Source: Clostridia bacterium
Lineage (GTDB): Bacteria > Bacillota > Clostridia > Oscillospirales > Acutalibacteraceae
NCBI GenBank assembly: GCA_017503135.1
Contig: JAFVTQ010000004.1
Coordinates: 124,001 to 188,000 of the forward strand
Direction of reading: 5' to 3'
Length of the DNA: 64,000 nt
In this document: positions 42,690 to 51,843 of the stretch, piece after piece
How the letters are laid out: each line of letters begins with the position of its first letter
Numbering within the stretch: the first letter of the stretch is position 1
Position numbers and translations under genes: made by a program
The notes under the pieces: generated by a model
What the model saw: the letters and a program-made list of their open reading frames with translations, nothing else
What the model was told of the DNA's origin: nothing
Databases searched by the model: none

Positions 42690-44783
42690 TCAGGTTATTT
42701 TTTTACGCTTTTCTTTGAAACATTGAGGGCAACCTCTACCTTTACTTCTGTTATTAACAGTAGCTTGCCATTCATGTCCTTTTGCACATTTCCACCATAC
42801 TTTTTTATTACTACCTGGTGAAATCTCACTAGGCTTTAAATCTAAATTTCTTTCATAATTCCACTCTTTCGCCAAAGTTGGATTAATCGTTTGCAAATCA
42901 GTTGTACCTTTAACAGTATATCGACCTGAGCAATACGGACACCCGTTCCCTATATTTCTATGCGCTATCGTTGCTTGCCACTCATGTCCTCTGTTACACT
43001 TCCACCATACTTTTTTATTACTATTAGGTGTTACATCAATAGGTCTTAATCCATTATTCTTTTCATAATGCCACTCTTTCGCCAAAGTTGGATTAGCCGT
43101 TTGCAAATCATTTTCACCTAGAACAACGTATCGTCCCGAACAATACGGACATCCATTTCCATTGCTTCTATTATTAATAGTTGTTTCCCATTCATGTCCA
43201 TTATTGCATTTCCACCATACTTTTTTATTACTATTTGGTGTTACATCAATAGGTCTTAATCCATTATTCTTTTCATAATGCCACTCTTTTGCTAGAGTTG
43301 GATTAACTGTTTGCAAATCATTATAGCCTTTCAAAACTTTTTTATTTGAACAAAACGGGCATCCGCGCCCACTATTTCTATTTGCTATCGTTGCATGCCA
43401 CTCGTGTCCTTTGCTGCACTTCCACCATACCTTTTTTTCGCTATTTGCAGAAAAGTTTTCAGGTTTTAAATTTCCGTTTTTTTCATAATTCCATTCTTTT
43501 GATATTTCTGTATTTAAAAACAAAAGCGAGTTTTCTTTTTCGGTATATTCCCTCAAGTTTTCTATGTCAATATGGTCTCTTTCTAAATCAACATCAACAT
43601 TTGTTCCAGTTATTTCACTTAATATTTCTTTAAGTACTTTTGACCAGTTCTTTTGATTATCTTGAACAATGTAATCTATAGAACTGTCGTTTAGTGGTGG
43701 TAAGCCCTCTCTTATTCTGTACAATTTGATTCCATCTTTTTTGCACCTGTAATTTTTTACCAAATCTTTTTCAGTTCTGTGCTTGTGCCAATAATATCCA
43801 TCGTATTCAATGGCAATTTTTAAAGATGGAATATAAATGTCCAATTCGTACCCTTTTTCTCTATATGAATGCACTACCCCTAACCCAGATTTTTCAATAT
43901 AATACACAAGCGCATATTCAGGAAAAGAAGTTTTTCGCTCAGAATTACAAACAGGACATTCGTTTCCTTTATTTCTATTTGTCACCGTTGCTTGCCACTC
44001 ATGTCCTTTATTGCATTTCCACCATACCTTTTTATTGCTATTAGGCAATACATCCATAGGCATTAATCCACCATTCTTTTCATAATTCCACTCTTTCGCT
44101 AAAGTTGGATTAACCGTTTGCAAATCATTTTCACCTTTAACAACATATTGTCCTGCGCAGTATGGGCATCCGTTTCCGTTGTTTCTATTAGATATCGTCG
44201 CTTGCCATTCGTGTCCTTTGCTACATTTCCACCAAACCTTTTTATTACTATTTGGTAATACATCCATAGGTGTTAATCCATTATTCTTTCCATAATTCCA
44301 TTCTATCGCTAAGGGTGAATTAACCGATTGTAAATCATTATAGCCTTTTAAAACTCTTTTGCTCGAGCAATATGGGCATCCGCTCCCTGCATTTCTGCTG
44401 TTTATATTTGCTAGCCACTCGTGACCTTTACTACATTTCCACCATACCTTTTTATTGCTATTGGGCAATACATCCATAGGTGTTAATCCATTATTTTTTT
44501 CATAAATCCATTCTTTCGCCAGAGTTGGGTTAACAGTTTGTAAATCATTTTCACCTTTTACGGCGTATCGACCAGAGCAATATGGGCAGCCTTTGCCATT
44601 AGCCCTGTTTGCAATCGTTGCATCAAAAGAATGTCCGTTGGCACAAATCCACCAGACTTTTTTGCCACTGTGGCTTGTTATTTCCTTAGGATTAAAACCT
44701 AATTCATTATTCTTCTCCCAATCCCATTCAACCATAAGTTGAGCATTATCGCTCACATATCTTTTTTCTTTCTTTTCTGCCAT
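42690..44783 (-). CDS. Nuclease embedded in eight zinc-ribbon repeats (DUF4379-like, Vsr-like)
   Basis: The start ATG at 44783 follows AGGTGAGC. The 697-residue protein has eight repeats of about 65-70 residues with the pattern WWKC..GHEW..T...R..G.GCPYC, each supplying one Cys, a Gly-His and a CxxC, like the DUF4379 treble-clef repeats. Four lie before and four after a central domain (about 285-395). That domain carries PEYAL, GYELDIYIP (Asp314) and IAIEYDGYYWH (Glu326, Asp328, His333), the layout of Vsr-like/PD-(D/E)XK endonucleases. It probably binds and cuts nucleic acid. It is a single gene with its own promoter between unrelated operons, which suggests an acquired accessory gene. Role in defence, repair or mobility is unknown. 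Confidence 0.8.
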   Translation of the reverse strand: MAEKKEKRYVSDNAQLMVEWDWEKNNELGFNPKEITSHSGKKVWWICANGHSFDATIANRANGKGCPYCSGRYAVKGENDLQTVNPTLAKEWIYEKNNGLTPMDVLPNSNKKVWWKCSKGHEWLANINSRNAGSGCPYCSSKRVLKGYNDLQSVNSPLAIEWNYGKNNGLTPMDVLPNSNKKVWWKCSKGHEWQATISNRNNGNGCPYCAGQYVVKGENDLQTVNPTLAKEWNYEKNGGLMPMDVLPNSNKKVWWKCNKGHEWQATVTNRNKGNECPVCNSERKTSFPEYALVYYIEKSGLGVVHSYREKGYELDIYIPSLKIAIEYDGYYWHKHRTEKDLVKNYRCKKDGIKLYRIREGLPPLNDSSIDYIVQDNQKNWSKVLKEILSEITGTNVDVDLERDHIDIENLREYTEKENSLLFLNTEISKEWNYEKNGNLKPENFSANSEKKVWWKCSKGHEWHATIANRNSGRGCPFCSNKKVLKGYNDLQTVNPTLAKEWHYEKNNGLRPIDVTPNSNKKVWWKCNNGHEWETTINNRSNGNGCPYCSGRYVVLGENDLQTANPTLAKEWHYEKNNGLRPIDVTPNSNKKVWWKCNRGHEWQATIAHRNIGNGCPYCSGRYTVKGTTDLQTINPTLAKEWNYERNLDLKPSEISPGSNKKVWWKCAKGHEWQATVNNRSKGRGCPQCFKEKRKKIT

Positions 44784-44807
44784 AATGCTCACCTGCTTTC
44801 TAAAATA

Positions 44808-44835
44808 ATTATACCACTCACACAACAAAAAGCAA
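44808..44835 (-). promoter_or_regulatory. Promoter of the zinc-ribbon nuclease gene
   Basis: On the minus strand TTGCTT (44830-44835) and an extended -10 TGGTATAAT (-10 at 44808-44813) are 16 bases apart, 25 bases before the start codon. Confidence 0.7.
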
Positions 44836-44904
44836 CAGTTTTACTGCAATGCCATCTCCAAAATGACGAATTGTATCAAATAGCGTAGTCAATGCCAGAA
44901 ATAA

Positions 44905-44938
44905 GAACAGTCACCTTTATGGTGACTGTTTTCTTTTT
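44905..44938 (+). terminator. Orphan plus-strand terminator-like hairpin
   Basis: The stem AACAGTCACC/GGTGACTGTT with a 5-base loop is followed by TTTTCTTTTT. No plus-strand gene ends here; the upstream gene runs the other way. Confidence 0.6.
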
Positions 44939-45072
44939 GAACAGAATTCATCGCTTTTGTGTTTCTTCACAATTTTTCATATAAATTATTATTATTTTTA
45001 TTGAATATGTTTAATTTGTGTGCTAATATAATACTTATAAATCAATTTTCATTGTATGGGGGATTGAATAAT

Positions 45073-47808
45073 ATGAGCAAAAAATATTGTGAAAAGTTCT
45101 TATCGATTATGCTTACAATTGTAATCGTAGTATTATCTACAATAAGTTGCTTTGCAAGTGGCGGTATGATTATTACAACTGAAACTAAAATTTCAGCTGA
45201 AACAACTGCAAAATCTATTGAGATTGCAAAGCAGATAGAAGCAGAAGGCATTGTGCTTCTTGAAAATCAAGATAATGTACTTCCTTTGCAGGATAAGAAA
45301 GTTAATGTTTTCGGTGTTTGCTCTTGTGCTCTGGCATTAGCTGGTGCGGCAGGTTCAGGTGCTGTGCGTGCGGATACAGCAGTGGGCTTTTATGACGCTC
45401 TCACAAATGCAGGCATCCAGTATAATCCAGTTATTTATGACATCTATGCTGAATACACAGATGCAGAATCAGATGGCGGACTTCTTGACTATGTTGGTGG
45501 TGTGCTTGAACAGTTCTTCTCAGGCGGTAAAGCAGAAATGCCAATTTCTAATATCAGCGATACTGTTATGAATGATGCAGTAGCATTCTCAGATACAGCC
45601 ATTGTCGTTATCGGCAGAGTCGGTACTGAAATGAAAGACCTTGCCGTTGAAGATTTGAAGCTTAGTGCGGAAGAAAGAAATATGCTTGATAAGGTTTGTG
45701 CTACATTCTCAGATGTAATTGTAGTGTTCAACTTATCAAATATAATGGATATGTCATGGTTGGACGATTATAGCAATATTAAAGCCGCTATGATTATGTG
45801 GCTTCCCGGTGAAGTTGCAACAGATAGCGTGGGCAAAGTACTCTCTGGTGACGTTAACCCATCAGGTAAACTTGTTGATACTATCGCCTATAATTTAGAA
45901 GACCATCCGTCAAATATGAATTTTGGTAATTATCAATATACAGGTGTCAGCGGTATTCCAAGCTATTTCGTTAACTATTGCGAAGGCATCTATGTAGGTT
46001 ACAGATATTTTGAAACCTTTGCACCTGAAAAGGTGATGTATCCTTTCGGCTATGGTTTGTCATATACTGATTTCACTTGGGATGTTAAATCTTTCAACGC
46101 TGACGAAGAAAATGTGACCATAGAAGTTGAAGTTACAAATACAGGTAATGTTGCAGGCAAAGATGTTGTGCAGATTTATTTCTCAGCACCATATTATATG
46201 GGTGGCATTGAAAAGAGTGCAATCGAGCTTGCCGCTTATGATAAAACAAAGTTATTACAACCTGGTGAAAGTGAAGTGTTAACAATCTCTTATGCTACAG
46301 AAGATATGGCTTCTTATGATTCAAAAACAGAAGAAGCATGGGTGCTTGAAGCGGGAGAATATGATATTTATGTTGCTCGTGATGTAAGAACATTTGAAAA
46401 GATATATAAATATAACGTAGCAGAAACTGTTGTGTATGATACAGACAATACTACTGGTAATCCTATTAAAAACCTTTTCGAGTTTGCAGAAGGCGATTTG
46501 ACATATATGTCACGCGCAGATGAAGTGAACACATATCCAAAAGCACCTGTGAATTTTGCGGCAACAGAAGATGTGCTTAATAGTGACATTCGCCCTGCAC
46601 CTACAACAGAGGGCGAAGCACCAAAAATGGGTGTAGAATATGAAGACGGCGTAATCACATTAAGCGACGTTGCAAGAAATGAAGAGTTGTGGGATGAATT
46701 CCTTGACCAGTTAACCCTTGAAGAGCAAATCGAACTTATTTGCGACTGCGGATATGAAACAATAGCTATTGACAGACTCGGTGTTCCTGCAACGTCAGAT
46801 AACGATGGCCCATCATCTATCAAAGGTCCTGGTGGACTTCTCTATACTGATTCAGGTCTTGCTTTCCCTGTGGCTACTGTTATTGCGTGTACTTGGAATG
46901 ACGAATTAGCAGAAGAATTTGGTGAAGCAATCGGTCAAGAGGGTATCGAGCTTGGCACACATGTTTGGTATGCACCGGGTTGTAATATTCACCGTAGCCC
47001 ATTAGGAGGCAGAAATAACGAGTATTTCTCAGAGGACCCATTGCTTTCAGGTAAAATGTCTGCAGCCGTTACAAGAGGCGCACAGTCAAAGGGACTCATA
47101 GTTACAGTTAAGCATTTTGTTGCTAACGACCAAGAAACAAACAGACAGTCAAATGGTCTTTACACATGGCTTAATGAACAGTCACTCAGAGAACTTTATC
47201 TCGAGCCATTTGAGATTTCTGTTAAAGAAGGCAAAGCAAAGGGTATAATGACAGCATACAACAGATTAGGCAATCAATGGTGTGGTGGCTCAAAGGCTCT
47301 TGTAACAGACCTTTTAAGAACTGAATGGGGCTTTGACGGTTTTGTTATTACTGATGCAAGTATTGACCTTACAGGTGATGGCTATCTTGACCCCGCACTT
47401 GCAGTTTATGCACGAAACAGCGGTATTCTCACAATGCTCTATGTTGTTTCAGCGTCACAAACAAAAGATTCTCTTAAAGCAGCTTATGAAGCAGACCCAA
47501 TCGGCATGGGTAATGCGATGAGACTTTGTGTATATGACATTTGCAGAATGAAGATGCAATCAAATGCATTTGTCCTTGCAAGTGATGATGAACAGAATAA
47601 TCCGTCAATAAACAACCCTGACAAAAATCAAGGCAATGGCAATGGCGCAGAAAATAATGGTAATAATGCAAATCAAGAAGCAATTCCTAGTGGCGATGGC
47701 ATCAATTTCTTCACACTCAGTAATATTGTGAAAATTTTGCTCTCAGTATTTGCATTGGCAATAATTGTGATTATTCCTATGACCGCAAAAAAGAGAAGAT
47801 TAAATTAA
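45073..47808 (+). CDS. Domain-permuted GH3 beta-glycosidase, membrane-anchored
   Basis: The ATG at 45073 follows TGGGGGA and a TTGAAT/TAATAT promoter (45001-45029, 17-base spacer). The 911 residues have a signal peptide (about 1-31), then the GH3 C-terminal alpha/beta domain (EGIVLLENQDNVLPL onward), a fibronectin-III-like domain (about 340-450), and only then the catalytic barrel. The barrel has VTVKHFVANDQETNR (Lys680-His681) and the nucleophile Asp761 in GFVITDA. This swapped order is known for some ruminal beta-glucosidases. A Gly/Asn-rich linker leads to a C-terminal transmembrane helix and KKRR tail, so the enzyme is displayed on the cell surface. Sugar specificity unknown. Confidence 0.88.
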   Translation: MSKKYCEKFLSIMLTIVIVVLSTISCFASGGMIITTETKISAETTAKSIEIAKQIEAEGIVLLENQDNVLPLQDKKVNVFGVCSCALALAGAAGSGAVRADTAVGFYDALTNAGIQYNPVIYDIYAEYTDAESDGGLLDYVGGVLEQFFSGGKAEMPISNISDTVMNDAVAFSDTAIVVIGRVGTEMKDLAVEDLKLSAEERNMLDKVCATFSDVIVVFNLSNIMDMSWLDDYSNIKAAMIMWLPGEVATDSVGKVLSGDVNPSGKLVDTIAYNLEDHPSNMNFGNYQYTGVSGIPSYFVNYCEGIYVGYRYFETFAPEKVMYPFGYGLSYTDFTWDVKSFNADEENVTIEVEVTNTGNVAGKDVVQIYFSAPYYMGGIEKSAIELAAYDKTKLLQPGESEVLTISYATEDMASYDSKTEEAWVLEAGEYDIYVARDVRTFEKIYKYNVAETVVYDTDNTTGNPIKNLFEFAEGDLTYMSRADEVNTYPKAPVNFAATEDVLNSDIRPAPTTEGEAPKMGVEYEDGVITLSDVARNEELWDEFLDQLTLEEQIELICDCGYETIAIDRLGVPATSDNDGPSSIKGPGGLLYTDSGLAFPVATVIACTWNDELAEEFGEAIGQEGIELGTHVWYAPGCNIHRSPLGGRNNEYFSEDPLLSGKMSAAVTRGAQSKGLIVTVKHFVANDQETNRQSNGLYTWLNEQSLRELYLEPFEISVKEGKAKGIMTAYNRLGNQWCGGSKALVTDLLRTEWGFDGFVITDASIDLTGDGYLDPALAVYARNSGILTMLYVVSASQTKDSLKAAYEADPIGMGNAMRLCVYDICRMKMQSNAFVLASDDEQNNPSINNPDKNQGNGNGAENNGNNANQEAIPSGDGINFFTLSNIVKILLSVFALAIIVIIPMTAKKRRLN

Positions 47809-47817
47809 CCATATAGC

Positions 47818-47849
47818 AAAAAACACTCATCGCAAGGTGAGTGTTTTAT
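47818..47849 (+). terminator. Terminator of the GH3 gene
   Basis: The stem AAAACACTCATC/GGTGAGTGTTTT with a GCAA loop follows the stop codon. Confidence 0.85.
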
Positions 47850-47897
47850 ATTGTTTATTATTGTGCTTTGTGATATTATATTTAAAGAGGTGAGTTT

Positions 47898-48875
47898 ATG
47901 CTTAATAAGTTTAATTGGGCGATTTTGGGTTGTGGCAACATTGCAAATGACTTTGCCCGTGATATAACTCGAATGGGTGGCAAGATTTATTCTGTTGCTA
48001 ATCGTACTCGTGAGAAAGCAATAGCATTTGCAGAAAAATACAATATAGAAAAAGTTTATGAAAATATTGACGATTTGTTCCAAGACGCGAATGTTGATGT
48101 TGTCTATATCGCTACTCCACATAATAAGCATATTGAGTATATTCTCAAAGCATTAGAGAGTGGCAAGCATGTGCTTTGCGAAAAGGCGATTACACTTAAT
48201 TCTCAAGAGCTTAACAAAGCAGTTGAACTGGCAAACGAGAAAAATCTCATATTAGCCGAAGCGATGACAATTTATAATATGCCACTTTATTCTGAACTTG
48301 AAAAAATTATAAATTCAGGTAAATTAGGGGAATTTCGTCTTGCCCAAGTGAATTTTGGCAGTTTTAAAGAATACGATATGACAAACCGTTTCTTTAATAT
48401 GGATTTAGCAGGTGGCGCACTTTTAGATATTGGTATCTATGCACTTTCACTTGTGAGAATGTTTATGGATACTAAAAACGCAGAAATAAATTCTCAAGTG
48501 AAATTCGCACCTACGGGCGCAGACGAGCAATCAAGCATTATAATTGAAAATGAAAAAGAGCAGATGGCAAGTGTAACCCTCTCACTTCACGCAAAACAAC
48601 CAAAGAGAGCAACAATTTGCTATGATAATGCCTATATCGAGATTTTTGAATACCCCAGAGCCGATAAAGCGGTGATTACATATACCGAAGACGGTCGCAC
48701 CGAAGAAATCATAGCAGGCAAGCTGGAAAATGCACTTTACTATGAGTTACAGAATATGGAAAATGCTATCGAAAACGGCAAAAACACAATGCGACTTGAC
48801 TACACAATCGACGTAATGAACATGATGACAAAACTCAGAAACGACTGGAATATGAAATACCCAGAAGAAAAATAA
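47898..48875 (+). CDS. Gfo/Idh/MocA-family NAD(P)-dependent oxidoreductase
   Basis: The 325-residue protein has an N-terminal Rossmann fold (FNWAILGCGNIANDFARDI), the dinucleotide-ribose region VANRTREKA, IATPHNKHIEYILKALESGKHVLCEKAI with the catalytic EK, and the C-terminal beta-sheet domain with GGALLDIGIYAL. These enzymes oxidise or reduce sugar and inositol hydroxyls, including trans-dihydrodiol substrates. It has its own promoter, TTGTTT/TATTAT with a 17-base spacer (47851-47879). It follows the surface GH3 enzyme, so a sugar-derivative substrate is plausible but not shown. Confidence 0.9.
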   Translation: MLNKFNWAILGCGNIANDFARDITRMGGKIYSVANRTREKAIAFAEKYNIEKVYENIDDLFQDANVDVVYIATPHNKHIEYILKALESGKHVLCEKAITLNSQELNKAVELANEKNLILAEAMTIYNMPLYSELEKIINSGKLGEFRLAQVNFGSFKEYDMTNRFFNMDLAGGALLDIGIYALSLVRMFMDTKNAEINSQVKFAPTGADEQSSIIIENEKEQMASVTLSLHAKQPKRATICYDNAYIEIFEYPRADKAVITYTEDGRTEEIIAGKLENALYYELQNMENAIENGKNTMRLDYTIDVMNMMTKLRNDWNMKYPEEK

Positions 48876-48905
48876 ATAAGGGACGGTTAACCGTCCCTTT
48901 TCTTA
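48876..48905. terminator. Bidirectional terminator after the oxidoreductase gene
   Basis: The perfect 11-bp palindrome AAGGGACGGTT/AACCGTCCCTT with a T-rich tail lies between convergent genes. Confidence 0.8.
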
Positions 48906-49775
48906 TATCCTTTTAACCCCAAGTCCTTCGCCGAATGTTCCACCGTTTTTGATATATTCAATAGCATTTCTGCGAAGCTCGGTGTTCTTTTTAAGTCCAC
49001 CTGTGAAACCATAACTGCCGAACTCTTTTTTGTTTTTCATAAGGTTGTCATTTGAAATTTTCACTCCAAATAGCCAACGATATGTTGGGTGGGGTGTTTC
49101 TTTTTCTTCAACAAGCTCAAAAAGTTTTTGGAATTTTAAAATATTGCTGTCTTCATCCATAAAGTTTTTGTTGCCAGAATAAAGCAACCAACTGTGGCAC
49201 ATAAACTTGTTGTTAGGAAAATCAGGATAATATTTTGCAAAAAACTCTTGCGCCATAACGAATGATTTTTCACACTCTTCAAAATCAAGTTTTGCACCAC
49301 GGGGGATATGCACATTTAAAATCTTGTCACCGAATTTAACTTCGTTGTCACCATTTTTATATGGTGTCTTGAAATAATAAATCAGCTTCTGATATTGCAA
49401 TCTGCCGATTTTGAAAATCCCCAAATTCATATGGTGCATAATCCAATGAAGCTCATAAAGCCCGTCTTCGTTGGTTTCTGCTTTGTGGTCGTCAATCCAG
49501 ATTTTAATATCGCTCATTGTGTCCCAGAAGACTTCATCGGGAATCCCTTTTTCCATATATCTGTCCCACACAGTTGGCAAAAAGGCATATACAAGACTAA
49601 GCTTCATCATAGGGTTTTGTTTAAGCAATGGCTCCCAACGGTTTTTGTTGCAAAGAACAAGATAAAGTTTGATAGTTGTTTTGTGTTTATTTATATAACA
49701 CTCAATTCTGTTTGCCAATTCTTCGCTATCATAAATTCTTAAAAAAATTTCTTTTGAACGAGCAAAATCCATCAT
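48903..49775 (-). CDS. GNAT-related acyltransferase-domain protein (DUF5596-like)
   Basis: The start is the first of two consecutive ATG codons (49775), 5 bases after GGGAGAG. The 290-residue protein is cytosolic. It resembles the proteins annotated as acyltransferase-domain containing, with NAT_N/GNAT_C-type halves: a helical N-terminal part (WEPLLKQNPMMKLSLVYA, GIPDEVFWDTMSDIKIWIDD) and a beta-rich C-terminal half (LHWIMHHMNLGIFKIGRLQYQ, VHIPRGAKLDFEECEKS, CHSWLLY). No partner gene is adjacent. I place the family from memory of its overall pattern; the substrate is unknown. Confidence 0.6.
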   Translation of the reverse strand: MMDFARSKEIFLRIYDSEELANRIECYINKHKTTIKLYLVLCNKNRWEPLLKQNPMMKLSLVYAFLPTVWDRYMEKGIPDEVFWDTMSDIKIWIDDHKAETNEDGLYELHWIMHHMNLGIFKIGRLQYQKLIYYFKTPYKNGDNEVKFGDKILNVHIPRGAKLDFEECEKSFVMAQEFFAKYYPDFPNNKFMCHSWLLYSGNKNFMDEDSNILKFQKLFELVEEKETPHPTYRWLFGVKISNDNLMKNKKEFGSYGFTGGLKKNTELRRNAIEYIKNGGTFGEGLGVKRI

Positions 49776-49849
49776 AAAAACTCTCCCAATTTCAAGTTGC
49801 TTTAATTTTACCATAAAATACAAAAAAATCAAATATGTATTTGTTAGGC

Positions 49850-49884
49850 AAAAAAACCGAGTAGTGAAAACTACCCGGTTTGAT
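49850..49884 (-). terminator. Terminator of nagB
   Basis: The stem AACCGGGTAG/CTACTCGGTT on the minus strand is followed by a T run. Confidence 0.88.
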
Positions 49885-49895
49885 TTTTGATTGAA

Positions 49896-50615
49896 TTAAA
49901 GTCTTGATGCGGCTGCTTTATCAAGGAAAATATGCACATTTGGGTGGAGCTGTAAAACTGATGCTGGGCAAGATGGTGTAATATCACCATTAACAAGACC
50001 GTCGATGGCATCAGATTTTGAACGACCTGTTGCAATGAGAATAATCTGCTTTGATTTCATAATTGAAACTGTACCCATTGTGAGTGCATAATGTGGCATT
50101 GGATTTTCGTCAAAATAAACTGAATTAGCATCAATAGTGCTCTGTGTAAGACGAACTTTAAATGAACCCTTTGTGAATTTGTTTGCAGGTTCATTGAAGC
50201 CAATATGACCATTTCTGCCAACGCCCAAAAGCTGAATGTCGATTTTATTTTCTGTGAGCAAATCGTCATATCTCATACATTCTGCATCTGCATCTTCTGC
50301 ATTACCATTTAAGAAATTAACATTTTCTTCTTTAACATCAATGTGATTGAAAAGATTTTCGTGCATAAATGTGTAATAACTGTTTTTATCGTCAACAGGT
50401 AAATCACAATATTCGTCAAGGTTAAAGGTTGTAATATCTTTAAAACTCACTTTGCCCTTCTTATATGCATTGATAAGTGCTTGGTATGTAGGCACAGGAG
50501 AAGCACCTGTAGCAAAGCCGAGAACAGAATCTGGCTTTTCGTTAACTTGTTCAATAATCAAATTGGCAACTGCTTTGCCGATTTCTTCTGCGTTGTTAAA
50601 AATATGAAGAATCAT
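49896..50615 (-). CDS. nagB: Glucosamine-6-phosphate deaminase
   Basis: NagB converts glucosamine-6-phosphate to fructose-6-phosphate and ammonia, feeding aminosugars into glycolysis. The ATG at 50615 lies 6 bases after AAGGTG; a GTG upstream is inside that site. The 239 residues show GFATGASPVPTYQAL, the active-site block FNLDEYCDLPVDDKNSY, LLGVGRNGHIGFNEP and IATGRSKSDAI. It is monocistronic with no nagA adjacent. It opposes GlmS, encoded at 24 kb. Confidence 0.96.
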   Translation of the reverse strand: MILHIFNNAEEIGKAVANLIIEQVNEKPDSVLGFATGASPVPTYQALINAYKKGKVSFKDITTFNLDEYCDLPVDDKNSYYTFMHENLFNHIDVKEENVNFLNGNAEDADAECMRYDDLLTENKIDIQLLGVGRNGHIGFNEPANKFTKGSFKVRLTQSTIDANSVYFDENPMPHYALTMGTVSIMKSKQIILIATGRSKSDAIDGLVNGDITPSCPASVLQLHPNVHIFLDKAAASRL

Positions 50616-50741
50616 TTTCCACACCTTCTCTTAAACTTTTGAAATTATATTTTACCATATTTTTTCAAAATTGCAATAAAAAAGGTATATTATTTTTGCT
50701 GCCAAAAAAGTAATGTTGTTTGATTATATAATTTATTTTAT

Positions 50742-51728
50742 CTAACAAGATTTTAATTCTGTATTGGGATAATAATGCGCAAGAATTTCTTTATAAGTTT
50801 TGCCTTCTTGTGCAAGATAATTTGCACCGTATTGGCTCATTCCCACGCCATGGCCATAGCCTTTTACCTTGAAAATAAATGAGACGTCTTTATGTTCGCA
50901 TTCAAAAGTACTGCTTCTCAGTGAAAAGAATTTTCTTATATCAGTACCTTTAAAAGTTTTATCACCAATGATTATTTCTTTAACCATACCTGTATTTGTG
51001 CGGGTGATTTTTCCAATCCATTTATCAGGTTTGTCAGAAAGTGTTGCGCCTTGCTCTGTAATGATTTTTTTGAATTCTTCACTGGAAAAGGATACTTCAG
51101 TAAGATATCCGGGGGAGAGGGTATCGCCCTCGCTTGAAACAGAAACTAAATAAGGGTAATTGCCGCCCCAAACATCTGTTGCATTTTCTGTCTGTCCGTT
51201 GCTGATGGCATAAAATACGGCAGTAATAGGCTTATCATTGTATTGAATTATGAGATTTTTCACTTCTTCAATACATTTTTTTATTTTGCTCACATATTCA
51301 TCATATTTTTCGCCCCATTTTGCCTTTTGCTCGTCCACAGTGAAAAATCCTTGATGAGTAGCGGGACTATCAGATATATCTGCTTCACCCAAAGCTTCGT
51401 TTTTGGTGAGTTTCGAGTGCTCTAAAAGGGTGTGAGCTGCAATGATTTGTGCTTTGATTGCTTCTTCGTGATATGATGCGCTCATTTCTTCTGCTACCAC
51501 ACCGAGCAAATAGTCTTCAAGGCTTAATTCAGTAATATTTTTACTATTTGCATTCATAACTTTAACGGTAGAAACTGTTCCTATTGACGCGGATTCTTCT
51601 GCTTGCAATTCTTCCGTTTCAACCCCTGTTTCACCTAAAAAAACTTGTTTTGCTTTTTCAACTGATGCCAACGGACAAATAATCATAGCAAGCAGCAGAA
51701 AAAAGCAGATTACAGAATAACTTTTCAT
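50742..51728 (-). CDS. spoIID: SpoIID/LytB-type lytic transglycosylase
   Basis: SpoIID cuts glycan strands during engulfment of the forespore. The 328-residue protein has an N-terminal signal anchor (about 1-20), the catalytic region LEDYLLGVVAEEMSASY with the conserved glutamate, EEAIKAQIIAAHTLL, and the late motif GYGHGVGMSQYGANYLA. AISNGQTENATDVWGG, which shapes the active site, is also present. The usual neighbours spoIIIAA-AH or spoIIQ are not seen, so a SpoIID-like paralogue cannot be excluded. With dpaAB it supports sporulation. Confidence 0.87.
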   Translation of the reverse strand: MKSYSVICFFLLLAMIICPLASVEKAKQVFLGETGVETEELQAEESASIGTVSTVKVMNANSKNITELSLEDYLLGVVAEEMSASYHEEAIKAQIIAAHTLLEHSKLTKNEALGEADISDSPATHQGFFTVDEQKAKWGEKYDEYVSKIKKCIEEVKNLIIQYNDKPITAVFYAISNGQTENATDVWGGNYPYLVSVSSEGDTLSPGYLTEVSFSSEEFKKIITEQGATLSDKPDKWIGKITRTNTGMVKEIIIGDKTFKGTDIRKFFSLRSSTFECEHKDVSFIFKVKGYGHGVGMSQYGANYLAQEGKTYKEILAHYYPNTELKSC

Positions 51729-51749
51729 TGTTTTATCGCTCCCTTTTTG

Positions 51750-51778
51750 TTGACTTTATTCCTTATTTGTTATAAAAT
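51750..51778 (+). promoter_or_regulatory. Promoter of the citrate synthase gene
   Basis: TTGACT (51750-51755) and TAAAAT (51773-51778) are 17 bases apart, about 65 bases before the start. Confidence 0.6.
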
Positions 51779-51843
51779 ATATACTGTATAATTATATTAC
51801 TATGGATACATATCGAAATTTTCTACAAGGAGGTAAAAAATTA

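Noticed and set aside
42690..44783. Regular DNA repeats of about 200 bp that could be taken for a CRISPR or satellite array
   Set aside because: They are the coding repeats of the zinc-ribbon protein: one open frame, period a multiple of three, with divergence at third codon positions.
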